Made by a program: the position numbers and the translations under genes. Positions 30,401-39,795 of a stretch of 64,000 nt of DNA are shown in pieces. Positions within the stretch are counted from its first letter, which is position 1; every line of letters starts with the position of its first letter. The notes beneath the pieces are model-generated. The model did no database searches, was not told the DNA's origin, and saw only the letters and a program-made list of their open reading frames with translations. Source of the stretch: CAWBRY01 sp963791295 (GTDB lineage Bacteria > Bacteroidota > Bacteroidia > Chitinophagales > Chitinophagaceae); contig CAWBRY010000001.1 in NCBI GenBank assembly GCA_963791295.1, positions 1,984,001-2,048,000 on the forward strand. Direction: 5' to 3'.

Positions 30401-32736
30401 TACCTCTATTAATGGTATCACCGGTATATGGAATCCGACCGCAATTAGTACGACAGCTAGCGGAACATATACATTCACTCCAGACCCAGGTCAGTGCGGT
30501 ACAACTACTACGATGAGTGTTGTGATCGCCAACCAGATCACTCCAACATTCACTCAAATCGGACCGTTGTGTCAGGGATCTATACCACCGGCATTGCCAA
30601 CAACCTCTATCAATGGTATCACCGGAACATGGAGTCCAACATCGATCAGCACGGCAGCCAGTGGAACATATACATTCACTCCTGATCCAGGTCAGTGCGG
30701 TACAACAACGAGGATGGATATTGTTGTGACTACTCAAATCATTCCAACATTCACACAGATCGGACCGTTGTGCCAGGGATCTACACCACCGGCATTACCG
30801 ACAACATCTATTAATGGTATCACCGGTACATGGACTCCGACAGCAATTAGCACGGCAGCCAGTGGAACATATACATTCATTCCAGACCCAGGTCAGTGCG
30901 GCACGTCGACCACCATGGATATTGTTGTGACAACTCAGATCACGCCAACATTCACTCAGATCGGACCAGTTTGTCAGGGCAGCGCGGCACCAATCCTTCC
31001 ATCTATATCCACCAATGGCATCACCGGTACATGGAATCCAACTGCGGTCAGTACGACAGCGAGCGGAACTTATACATTTACACCTGACCCAGGCCAATGC
31101 GGTACGCCAGTCACTATGGATATTGTGGTTGCTAGCCAGATCACTCCAACATTCACACAGATCGGACCATTGTGTCAGGGTAGTACAGCAGTTGCACTGC
31201 CGACTACATCTATAAATGGAATCACCGGTACATGGTCGCCTGCTATTGTTAACACGACAGCTAGTGGAACGTATACTTTCACACCTGATCCAGGTCAGTG
31301 TGGTACAGCGACAACGATGGATGTGGTAGTGACTACTCAAATCACTCCGACATTCACTCAGATAGGGCCGCTGTGCCAGGGATCAACTGCACCATTATTA
31401 CCATCCATATCTATTAATGGTATAAGTGGTACATGGAGTCCAACAACAATTAACACAGCTGCCAGCGGAACATATACATTCACACCGGATCCAGGTCAGT
31501 GCGGGTCGCCGGTAATCATGAATATTGCGGTTAGTACCCAGATCACACCGACATTCGCTCAGCTCGGGCCACTTTGCCAGGGATCAGTACCTCCGTCTCT
31601 TCCAGCAGTTTCTATTGAGGGAATAACTGGAACCTGGAACCCACTGACGATCAGCACGGCCGCTAACGGAACCTATACATTTACTCCCGATCCTGGCCAG
31701 TGTGGTGTACCAGCAACAATGAATATCGTGATCACTCCACAGATCACTCCAACCTTTAATCAGATAGGCGTGCTCTGTCAGGGTAGTCCCGCACCGATCC
31801 TTCCGTCTACTTCACTTAATGGAGTACTCGGTAGTTGGAGTCCAGCGGTGGTGAGCACAACGGCGAGCGCAACTTATACATTTACGCCTAACCTCGGACA
31901 ATGTAGTCAGCCGGTAACGATGAACATTGTGGTGATTGATGCACCGACTTCAGTCATCTCTGGTGACGGAACAATCTGCGCCGGCTCAAGCCAGACCCTG
32001 ACAGTCGCATTCACAGGCACCGGACCATTCGGATTTACTTATTCCGATGGCATTAATGTGGTCGCAGTTAGTGACATTACAACGCCTACCTATCAATTCA
32101 CTGTAACGCCGGCCATTACGACTACTTATACGATCACCAATACAACAGATGCAACATGTTCGAACAGCGGCGACAGAACTTCATCGACTGTAACCGTGTC
32201 ACCAGCCATTCAGTCAGTCCGCTATCCGTCTGTAGTTGCAGATCCAAACACGCCAGTTCAGCTTATTGCTCAGAACTTTGGACGCGGGTTCTACTTATAC
32301 CTGGAATCCACCGTCAGGATTAAACGATCCTTTCGTCTATAATCCGATATTCAACTATGATCATACAACCCAATATACCTGATTCAATCACAACACCGTC
32401 GGGATGTTCAGTTGTGGATACACTGTTGGTGAAGATGAGAACTGAAGCACCAATCATTGTATCGGATCTCTTTGTACCGAAAGCATGGACGCCAAATGGG
32501 GATGGTCATAATGATAAACTATATCCGCTGACACTTAATATTGTAGAATTGAAATACTTCAGGATATTTAACAGATGGGGTCAGCTGATGTTTGAAACGA
32601 ATGTCCTTGGATTTGGATGGGATGGCATTTACACGGACAACCACAGGTATCGGATGTATATACCTGGACTGTCGAAGCGGTAGGTGTGGATGGTCAAAAA
32701 TTATAACGTAGCGGTAATTCAGTCTTATTAAGGTAA
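1..32736 (+). CDS. Giant repetitive T9SS type B / gliding-motility-associated surface protein (5' partial, frame-corrected)
   Basis: The reading frame is open from base 1, so the start lies upstream. After correcting single-base indels the gene runs to the TAA at 32,734-32,736, more than 10,900 residues and roughly 1 MDa. In order it holds 74-aa repeats, four 89-aa Ig/PKD-like units, more 74-aa repeats, a single-copy module, 48 units of 68 aa, 45 units of 67 aa, and a C-terminal sorting domain (AWTPNGDGHND, FNRWG, GWDG, final GNSVLLR). Proteins with this C-terminus are exported by the type IX system and held at the cell surface, where SprB-like members act as adhesins or motility filaments. 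Frame changes occur near 8704, 11269, 14030, 16070, 17295, 17647, 18872, 20361, 20697, 20770, 21179, 26960, 28474, 29575, 32283 and 32640-32710. They look like consensus errors. The ligand is unknown, and array copy numbers depend on correct assembly. Confidence 0.9.
3466..4514 (+). repeat. Four 89-aa (267-nt) Ig/PKD-like units interrupting the A array
   Basis: Four units share IC-GGS-TFTA, NGG-SP-YQWQ-NG and DNDVVTVIMTSN-PC. The YQWQxNG segment recurs near bases 3565, 3832, 4099 and 4366, a 267-nt period. The YQWQ core and following beta-rich stretch are typical of Ig-like or PKD-like modules in Bacteroidota surface proteins. Each unit has two cysteines, like the neighbouring families. The block sits cleanly between A units in the same frame, so it is part of the giant protein. 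Confidence 0.85.
4515..12729 (+). repeat. 74-aa repeat family A, 3' block, about 37 units, homogenised in its second half
   Basis: The unit is the same as in the 5' block. Units to about 6,700 and after 11,840 are diverged; those from about 6,740 to 11,840 are nearly identical in DNA. Within that stretch three variants alternate: PATCINAAVINLVG, PASCINAGTITLIG followed by TFAG, and PASCINAATITLIG followed by TFSG. This makes a 666-nt higher-order unit. Two frameshifts fall here, an extra base at 8704 and a lost base at 11,268/11,269. From 4,516 to 11,841 the spacing is 33 units of 222 nt once these are counted. Confidence 0.88.
12730..13110 (+). other. Single-copy linker module plus one diverged founder-like repeat unit
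   Basis: Bases 12,730-12,893 encode a module with ICSNQLPFNWNNNSY and SAAGCDSIATLNLTV, a short cysteine-bearing domain often seen between repeats in Bacteroidota surface proteins. Bases 12,894-13,110 encode one diverged unit containing IGPYCLNSVAPPLP, GTWNPATV, YTFTP and GQCTGPA. It shares IGP-C and GTWNP with the 67-aa units further on, and LN--AP-LP with the 68-aa units that follow directly. It joins the A array to the two downstream arrays. Confidence 0.75.
13111..22907 (+). repeat. 48 tandem copies of a 68-aa (204-nt) unit, family C
   Basis: The unit begins FDPIADVCLNATAPVLP, continues TTSLNNITGSWAPAVST and YTFTPDPGQC, and ends with TITVTDQ(L/I)TPT. From the first TTTGATCCG at 13,111 to the last at 22,704 there are 9,593 nt, which equals 47 x 204 plus 5. 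The extra 5 equals the seven insertions and two deletions located by eye, so the count is exactly 48. Most differences between copies are synonymous. Protein variation is largely limited to three residues before GTTTYTFTP, QCAAP versus QCAGP, and TDQL versus TDQI. No lysine or arginine was seen. The true copy number depends on assembly of near-identical units. Confidence 0.93.
22908..31950 (+). repeat. 45 tandem copies of a 67-aa (201-nt) unit, family D
   Basis: The unit begins FTQIGPLCQGS, continues LPTTSINGITGTWSP, ASGTYTFTPDxGQC and ends MDIVxTTQITPT. From the first unit at 22,908 to the last at 31,755 there are 8,847 nt, which equals 44 x 201 plus the three insertions at about 26,960, 28,474 and 29,575, so the count is 45. 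It is related to family C (GITGxWxP, YTFTPD-GQC) and takes over from it without a gap. Copies are more diverged than family C at each end of the array and carry block duplications of 8 to 10 units in the middle. Arginine appears in some units as TRMDI. Confidence 0.92.
32433..32736 (+). other. C-terminal T9SS type B / gliding-motility-associated sorting domain
   Basis: After the last repeat and a short Ig-like stretch the protein reads SDLFVPKAWTPNGDGHND, then YFRIFNRWGQLMFET and GWDGIY. This is the usual layout of the Bacteroidota gliding-motility C-terminal domain (CHU_C type). A frameshift near 32,640 and another near 32,706 hide the end. Read in frame it gives QPQVSDVYTWTVEAVG, then RSGNSVLLR and TAA at 32,734-32,736. 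The domain targets the protein through the type IX translocon and usually depends on a PorP/SprF-like partner, which is encoded next. Confidence 0.88.
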
Positions 32737-32746
32737 AACTTGCAGT

Positions 32747-33752
32747 ATGAGAACGCTTAAGCATATTATGTTGTAGGAGGTCTTGCGCGCTGTTCATGAT
32801 TAAATCACTGCATGCGCAAGACCCAAGCTTTTCGCAATTCTTTTCTTCACCGTTAAACATCAACCCGGCGCTTACCGGAAATATCAATGGCGATTGGCGA
32901 ATGATTGCAAATTTCCGCGATGAGTGGATTGGACCGGCAGCTCCTTATGTCACGGGAACGATTTCCTATGATACAAAAAGCAATGAAACATAATATGCCC
33001 AATATGCCTGAGAATAATATCATGGGATAGGAGGGATGGTCATGTATGATAAGGCCATGAGCGGAATTGTAAAAAGCATCTATGCCTCATTAAATGTGGC
33101 TTATAGCATAAAGCTATTGGAAACAGATTATACTACTCAGCGGCTTGGCATTAGGATTCGGCGCAACATATGGAGACAGATCAATTGATTATAGCCGGCT
33201 GGATTTTGAAGAACAATTTACCGGCACAGGATTTAATACCAGCCTTCCAACCGGGGAAACTGCATTGTCCAATATGAAAGGATTTATTTCTGCGAAGTGG
33301 GTCTTGTTATATAGTTTTAATACTGAAAGAAGCAATGTCGATTTTGGCGTGGCAGCATATCATGTAAACAAGCCACGACAAACATTTCTCAAAGACAACA
33401 ACCAGGAACTTGCGAATCAGAAAAGTGGCACATGCCAATTTTGAAACATTTCTCACTGATCAGATCGTATTCAATGCTAATGGTATCTACCAATCGCAAA
33501 CAACTACTCACTATGTTTCTGTAGGGGTGCCTTGGGATATTACATTGGGGATGAAGCAGGAACCTTGTTAAACGCGGACATGGTATTGGTCAAAAAATGC
33601 GATCATCCCATATTTTGGAGTCAGTTATAAAGAATTACCAATTTGGATTACATATGATATCACAACTTCCAAACTGAATCAGGCAGCAAGAAAACCAAGC
33701 ACCTGGGAATTTTCAGATTATTCTTCGTGGAAAAATCGTGATTCAGGAGTGA
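32747..33752 (+). CDS. PorP/SprF-family type IX secretion outer-membrane protein (frameshifted)
   Basis: PorP/SprF proteins are outer-membrane beta-barrel partners needed for export or anchoring of type B C-terminal-domain substrates. The mature N-terminus reads QDPSFSQFFSSPLNINPALTG and then NFRDEW, the hallmark of the family, after a signal peptide ending SLHAQ. Downstream pieces in other frames give ALGFGATYGDRSIDYSRLDF, DFGVAAYHVNKP and GVSYKNYQFGLTYDI, as in family members. At least five indels break the gene (in the signal peptide, near 33,000, 33,130, 33,420, 33,550 and 33,710). The start at 32,747 gives a signal peptide once one shift is corrected. The likely stop is TGA at 33,750-33,752. 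It lies 10 bp after the giant gene, so the two are almost certainly co-transcribed. Which homologue (PorP or SprF) it matches best cannot be told here. Confidence 0.82.
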
Positions 33753-33957
33753 TTCCTTGTCCCTGGAAATAATGATAATTGATGAATCCGATTGTGTTGA
33801 ATAAAAATGGGGAAGTAGATGGAATACGAATCTGACAGTTTAACGAATTTGCATGAATAATGCACAATCTCAACCCCTTGATATTGAAACTATAAGATCC
33901 AACTTTTGAATCTGACCTCAAATGATACCTTATTTAAGCCTTGAGCTTTGTGTGTCC

Positions 33958-33989
33958 AAGCCGGTCGCGAACGGCTGGCTTATTTTTTA
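33958..33989 (+). terminator. Rho-independent terminator after the PorP/SprF gene
   Basis: AAGCCGGTC and GGCTGGCTT form a 9-bp stem with two G-U pairs around the loop GCGAAC, followed by ATTTTTT. It lies about 205 bp after the PorP/SprF stop and overlaps the stop codon of the convergent nagB-type gene. The T-run lies on the plus-strand side, so it should stop transcripts from the giant operon. Nothing else is evident between 33,753 and 33,957. Confidence 0.65.
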
Positions 33990-35935
33990 ATAATGCCACC
34001 TCACGAAAGCTTCCATCGCTGCATAATGTGTTAACCCAGTTCAGCATATAAGTTCGCCGTGCCGCATTCCTTCTTCTGCCCGCTGCCAGAATTCGCGTGA
34101 ATCACTTCCCTGGAAACGGTACCATATCCTTTTGCGACTGATGAATGAAAATCCCAAAGCGTTTCTTTAATACCTGGTCAGGGCTCATCGGAATCGCCAT
34201 TTCAATTTCTTCAATATTCCATTCCTGCCAGGCACCTTTATATAGCCAAAGCCAACAATCATTTACCCAATCTTCACCGGCAGCCTTCAATCTTTTTAGT
34301 CCTTCCAATACGGCCTGAAAACATACAATATGCGTCCCATGCGGATCGGCAAAATCTCCAGCACAAAAGACCTGATGAGGTTTTACTTTCCGCATCAAAT
34401 CCATTCCAATCCTGAATGTCTTTTTCACTGATAGGCTTTTTTTCGATAGTTCCTGTCTCATAAAATGGAAGATTCAGAAAATGAACATTTTCTTCTTTGA
34501 TCCCAACATAGCGACAGGTCGCGCTTGCTTCACATCGCCGAATCAGTCCTTTGATCGCCCGAATGCTTGGTTTGTCAACCTGGTTTGATTTTTTATGATC
34601 AAGAAATTTCCTCGCATCTGCCATGATCTTGCCGGATTTACTCGTATCTATCCCGGCAATTTCTTCAAATCCCACGGCAAAATCCAGGAAGCGCGTGACA
34701 AATTCATCCGTCACTGCAATATTTCCTGAGGTTTGATATCCCACATGCACGTCATGTCCCTGTTCATGTAAGCGTTGAAAAGTTCCTCCCATGCTAATAA
34801 TATCATCATCCGGATGAGGAGAAAAAATAATTACCCTTTTTGGATAGGGCTCGGAACGTTCCGGATGTTGTGGTATGATGGATCCGGCTTGCCACCAGGC
34901 CAGCCCGTAATCGTATCCCGCAATAAATAAAATACCTGCAGATTGATTTCATAAGCATCGCCCTTTTCTACCAGCAGATCACTCAATCCATATTCATTGT
35001 AATCACTGTTGGTTAAACTCAGTACCGGCTTTTTCAATTTCAAGGACATATTTACAACCGCCTTCTTGATCATGGAGGAAGTCCATTCACAATCACCGGT
35101 CAAGCCATGGCGATTTTTTACGGGTCAATTCGGAAGCAGCAGAATCATCTACGACAAAAGTCACATCATCGTGATTCTGCAAAAGAGAGGCCGGCACATG
35201 TTCATTATCATCATCCTCCACCGAGCTTCTTTATCGCCGGCAGCCTTGCTGGATCCCCAGGCCATCAGAAGGATCTTCTTTGACTTCATGATCGTGCTGA
35301 TCCCCATCGTGATCGCCAACCTCGGTACCTGGGAAATATTTGCAAATTCATAAGCATTGGCCATCCGCGTGGAATTGTCAAGAGTGATCAACCTTGTCTT
35401 TGAATAAATGCCAGAGCCGGGTTCATTAAAGCCAATATGACCATTATTGCCGATCCCGAGGATCTGCAGATCAATCCCACCCGCATCCTTGATCATCTTT
35501 TCATATTCCTGACAATGAGATTTGATGTCCTCTTTTTTGATCTCCCCATTGGGAATATGGATATTCTTCTTACTGATGTCAACATGATCAAATAGGTTCA
35601 CACGCATGAAACGGTTATAACTCTGAAGCGCATCATTATCGATCGGGTAATATTCATCCAGGTTAAAGGCGACCACATTCTTGAAAGCTCAGTTTTTCTT
35701 CCCGGTGCATCCTGACCAGTTCAGCATACAAGGTCTTTGGCGTAGAGCCGGTAGCCAATCCCAGCACGCACTTTTTTTTCTTGCTTTTGCTTTTCACGAA
35801 TCAGCCTAGCAATTTCCTTTGCCACCGAATGGATCCTTGCTTGAGATCGGGAAATATTTTTACGGGATTTTTTCAAAACTATCGGTCAGGTCGATCGAGA
35901 CATTTTTTTTCGCCATTAGCCTTGGTTTGAATCAT
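33988..35935 (-). CDS. nagB: Glucosamine-6-phosphate deaminase fused to a PIG-L/LmbE-type deacetylase domain (frameshifted)
   Basis: The N-terminal half is NagB, which converts glucosamine-6-phosphate to fructose-6-phosphate and ammonia. Visible are LGLATGSTPKTLY, FNLDEYYPI, LGIGNNGHIGFNEPG and AITMGI. The C-terminal half has VIIFSPHPDDDIISMGGT, the zinc-site motif of the PIG-L/LmbE deacetylase family, and ends AMEAFVRWHY. The total is about 640 residues, matching the long NagB-like proteins of Bacteroidota rather than the ~265-residue NagB alone. Indels break it near 35,690, 35,780, 35,150, 34,840 and 34,420. The start at 35,935 overlaps the upstream GH20 stop as ATGA; an internal ATG at 35,916 (MAKKNVSID) is also possible, because an eight-A run between them may hide a shift. 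Deacetylation of GlcNAc-6-phosphate by the second domain is a reasonable guess but unproven. Confidence 0.85.
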
Positions 35936-38247
35936 AAAGATAAATGAAAAAGGTTATATCTCACTTCAATTTCATCCACAAAAAGCCAGGCGTATTTCCT
36001 GCTCCCGGACTTCCTTCCTTAACAGTTCCCGAATTCTTAATGAACACTTTCACATACTGCGCATAGGTGGCCTGAAAGTCAATGGTCATAGTGCACTTTC
36101 CATTCTCCTTTTCGACCAAATCAGTGGTCTGCCCTAGGGTATAATAATTTTTCCCATCAACCGAGCCCATAACCTCTACTCTTGTGGCGGATATATCCAG
36201 TTATTTTCCCTTCTTAAAACATTGACGACAATCTTTTTGATCGTTTTCATGTTCTCCAAGATCGATCACTGCTTCGCAATCCTGCCCGCTAAATCCTAAA
36301 AAATCCGACGATCGTACATACCCGCGGGTATTGACTACTCCGTTCACCAAAGTAAATGCACCATCGCCCGGAAAGTCCGAAGAAGGCGGGTAAGTAAGTG
36401 TAACAGGTTTCCCTGTTGCGAGATTTACAGTAAATGATTGCTTATACCTGTTAATCAGCATTTGATTGACGCTGAAATCAGCAATGTATTCACCCGCTTG
36501 TTTCATGATCAGGGGCTTTGTGTAAATGCCGAATTTAACAGTGTCTTTTTTGTTGACTTTATAAACAGTGATGTCGGCTTCCTTCAAACTGGATTCAAGC
36601 TTCAACTGAATTCCATCAAGATTTTCAGCAGCATGATCGTTGGCCTTAAATCATAATATGCCACGCTATAATTGCTTCTCCACAAATCATAGCGTCTGAA
36701 TTGAACCAGTAATTTCTTTTCAAAATTCGACCAGTCTCTTTTGTCTTCGGGTGTCCATAAGACTTCACTCAATGCACTCATCCTGGGAAAGATCATGTAT
36801 TCCAATTTGCGGATATTGGCAACGTATTCAGTCCACACATTTGCCTGCGCGCCGAGAATATAGCTTGCCTGTCTTTGCTCAGCTCTTTGGGAACCGGCTC
36901 ATAATTATATACTTTTTCCAGGGGATTATAACCCCCAATTGTTGTTGAATCTTCAAACATGCTCTGCGAATGATCGAAATAAACGGGATTTTCCGGAGTC
37001 ATGATGACATCATGCTTCTGCCTGGCCGCATCAATGCCGCCTTGTTCGCCTCTCCAACTCATTACTGTGGCACTTGGCGCAAGACCACCTTCTAATATTT
37101 CATCCCAGCCAATGATCTTTCTTCCCTTGCTGTTGATATATTTTTCAATACGTTGAATAAAATAACTCTGCAATGCATGTTCATCCTTTAACCCTTTCTC
37201 TTTCATCAGCTGTTGGCAGAATGGACTTTTCTTCCACCAAATTTTGCAGCATTCATCCCCTCCGATATGGATATAAGGAGAAGGAAAGAGCATCATCACT
37301 TCATCCAGGACATCTTTAAAAAAAGCAAAAGTAGATTCGGAAGGGTTGAGCACATTGTTAAAGCGATTATTAATTCCCCAGGTCTGGGCTACTTTATAAC
37401 CGCTATCAGGAGTCGTACCCAATTGCGGATATGCGGCCAGCGCTGCGAGGCAATGTCCCGGCATTTCAATCTCCGGAATAACGGTGACGTACCTTTTGGC
37501 AGCATAGTTGACTACATCTCTGATTTCCTCCTGTGTATAGTAACCTCCATATCGTTTTTGATCATTACCCGTTCCCGGATAGCGACCAATAATGGTTCCA
37601 TCTCGCCATCCGCCCACCTCGGTAAGTTTTGGATATTTCTTGATCTCGATGCGCCAACCCTGGTCATCTGTCAGATGCCAATGAAAATAATTCATCTTGT
37701 GCATCGCGATATAATCAATGTATTTTTTTATATAGTGATCGGGGAAAAAATGACGGCTTACATCCAGATGCATCCCGCGGTATGCAAATCGCGGGGAATC
37801 TAAAATCGTTACCTGAGGTATAGTGATTGTCTTGGATTTCTCAAAAGGGAATAACTGAATCAACGATTGAACGGCATAAAAAACACCCTCTTCATTATCC
37901 GCATTGATTTGAACATTATTCTTTCCAACAGTCAACGCATATGCTCCCGGCAAGTTTTTATCCATCCTTTCAAAGTTCAGTATGATTGCATTTACCACCT
38001 TTAACCCTGTCTCTTTCCTCAATTGAAATCCATAAAAAGTCTTGAGATAATCATTCAAAAAATTGATTGAGTTATCCATGCCACTTCCCAACGGGAGCAA
38101 GAATGTTTCGGTGGAAATGGTAAAAGTGCCCTTTTTTAGCTCCACGAGAGCAGGTTCTGGAATGATGTTAACCTTCTGAGCTTCAATGAAATATGGAAGA
38201 AGTATCAGAATTAACAGACGGCCAGCCTTTTGCATATTCCGGATCAT
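35932..38247 (-). CDS. Glycoside hydrolase family 20 beta-N-acetylhexosaminidase (frameshifted in C-terminal third)
   Basis: GH20 enzymes remove terminal GlcNAc or GalNAc from chitin fragments and glycans. The first ~489 residues are intact: a signal peptide (LLILILLPYFIEAQ), an N-terminal GH20b domain, then the catalytic barrel with YRGMHLDVSRHFF, HWHLTDDQGWRIEIKKYP and the catalytic Asp-Glu pair in HIGGDECCK. After 36,800 the frame shifts several times; the pieces cover ALSEVLWTPEDKRDW and a C-terminal beta region that should end AWLFVDEIEVR. An in-frame ATG lies 15 bp further upstream at 38,262, but MIRNMQKAGRLL gives a more normal signal peptide. The stop overlaps the next gene's ATG by four bases, so it is in one operon with the NagB fusion and probably supplies it with amino sugar. 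Confidence 0.9.
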
Positions 38248-38369
38248 TGCGTAGAAGGGCAATTTAGCAAATTATAGATTATACAGATCGTTGATTTTAT
38301 TAACGGGGTGTGGAGTGAACCTGGATGTAACTTCGTGACCGTGTATATAGTATTTCAACAAGGTCTTAT

Positions 38370-38858
38370 ATGCAAACAAATGAACAACTCGTTGAACGGT
38401 TTTATTCTGCCTTCCAGCAACTAGATTATAAAACCATGCAGGAGTGTTATGATGACAATGCCGTCTTTAGTGATCCTGTGTTCGGTGTCTTGCAGGGCGA
38501 GGAGATAGGAGCCATGTGGGAAATGCTCTGCACGCGGGCAAAAAATTTTTCATTGAATTTTTCAAATATTCAACTATTAGATGATGAGTATGCCACCTGT
38601 GAGTGGACTGCACGCTATGTGTTTTCTGCCACCCGAAGAGAGGTGGTCAATCATATTAAGGCCTATATGCGGATTCGTGATGGCAAGATCATCGAACACA
38701 GCGATGCATTCAAATTAAGCAAGTGGAGCGCCCAGGCACTGGGCTGGAAAGGTGTGATCTTTGGATGGACGGGCTTCATGAAAAGAAAGGTTCGGAACAA
38801 TGCACGAAAAAACCTCACTGCATTCATGATGAAGAAAAATAAAAATGGAAATAACTGA
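38370..38858 (+). CDS. NTF2-like / SnoaL-fold protein
   Basis: A 162-residue intact protein. It starts MQTNEQLVERFYSAFQQLD and has YDDNAVFSDPVFG, CEWTARYVF and HIKAYMRIRDGKIIEHSDAF, the typical pattern of SnoaL-like proteins of the NTF2 fold. Members range from isomerases and hydrolases to proteins of unknown role, and no substrate can be assigned. It is transcribed away from the GH20 gene and converges on a pirin gene, stopping 2 bp from that gene's end. The basic C-terminal tail (RKVRNNARKN) is slightly unusual. Confidence 0.78.
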   Translation: MQTNEQLVERFYSAFQQLDYKTMQECYDDNAVFSDPVFGVLQGEEIGAMWEMLCTRAKNFSLNFSNIQLLDDEYATCEWTARYVFSATRREVVNHIKAYMRIRDGKIIEHSDAFKLSKWSAQALGWKGVIFGWTGFMKRKVRNNARKNLTAFMMKKNKNGNN

Positions 38859-38860
38859 TC

Positions 38861-39754
38861 TCATTCTTCCAACACCCCTAGCTTTCCCGCGTTTACGTCC
38901 TTTACAGCTTGTTCCAACTCTTCCCAGGTATTCATGAGAAACGGTCCGTATTGAACGATCGGCTCATCGATGGGTTCTCCGGATAAGACCAGGACGATTG
39001 TATCCTCGGATGCCTTCACCGTAATTAATTCTCCATCATTTTTAAATAGAACAAAATGATCGGCTTCGATCCTTTCATTATTAATGATCGCGCTGCCTTC
39101 TACTACCAACATGCCGGTATTGAAATTTGCTGGAAAGCTCACGGGTACGTTGCCGTCTTTTTTCAGCCGGATATTATATACATGGAGCGGAGTAAAAGTC
39201 GAAGCTGCTCCCTTTGTACCTGCATCTGCCGAACCCGGATATTTATAATTACCTGCAATCACTTCGACGATACCCATCTCATCCGGTAAAATGTATTTTC
39301 CCATCATGGATTGCTTGATCTCCTGGTATTTTGGAGGGACCATCTTGTATTTTGCAGGAAGGTTTACCCACAACTGCACCATCTGGAATGTTCCACCCTG
39401 TTTGCTAAACTCTTTTTCGTGGTATTCTTTGTGGAGCAATCCGGAGGCAGCCGTCATCCATTGTACATCTCCTTCGTAGATCACGCCGCTGTGTCCTGCA
39501 CTATCATGATGTGCTATCCGTCCATGATAAGCGATCGTCACAGTTTCAAATCCACGGTGAGGATGCACACTTACGCCACGAGGTTCATCACTTGGCGAAA
39601 ATTCGATTTTAGCGTTGTAGTCCATCAGAAAAAATGGACTCATTCTTTTCTTGTCTATTTTTCCGCCCGGGAAGAAACTATGGACCCTGAATCCATTTCC
39701 AACCATGTGTGGTGCAGGCGGCGGAATGATCGCTTCAATTGTCCTTGTATCCAT
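38861..39754 (-). CDS. Pirin family protein (two-cupin, 297 aa)
   Basis: Pirins are metal-binding bicupin proteins; some act as quercetin dioxygenases and others as redox or regulatory partners. The N-terminal cupin carries HPHRGFETVTI, IAHHDSAGHSG and WMTAASGLLHKEYHE, giving the conserved His/Glu metal ligands. The C-terminal cupin region with EPIDEPIVQYGPFLMN is characteristic of true pirins. The gene is intact, with a normal family length. A second cupin gene of the pirin superfamily lies directly upstream on the same strand after a 41-bp gap, so the two probably share a transcript. Function in this organism is unknown. Confidence 0.9.
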   Translation of the reverse strand: MDTRTIEAIIPPPAPHMVGNGFRVHSFFPGGKIDKKRMSPFFLMDYNAKIEFSPSDEPRGVSVHPHRGFETVTIAYHGRIAHHDSAGHSGVIYEGDVQWMTAASGLLHKEYHEKEFSKQGGTFQMVQLWVNLPAKYKMVPPKYQEIKQSMMGKYILPDEMGIVEVIAGNYKYPGSADAGTKGAASTFTPLHVYNIRLKKDGNVPVSFPANFNTGMLVVEGSAIINNERIEADHFVLFKNDGELITVKASEDTIVLVLSGEPIDEPIVQYGPFLMNTWEELEQAVKDVNAGKLGVLEE

Positions 39755-39795
39755 TGTTTTGAATTTTATGATTTATATGATGCTGATACGAAACA

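Noticed and set aside
13111..31950. CRISPR-like regular repeats
   Set aside because: The whole 201- or 204-nt unit is conserved and coding, with no unique spacers and no cas genes.
139..32683. The giant region as about ten separate adjacent genes
   Set aside because: The same repeat continues across each break without losing phase once one base is added or removed, and the intermediate fragments lack proper starts, signals and stops.
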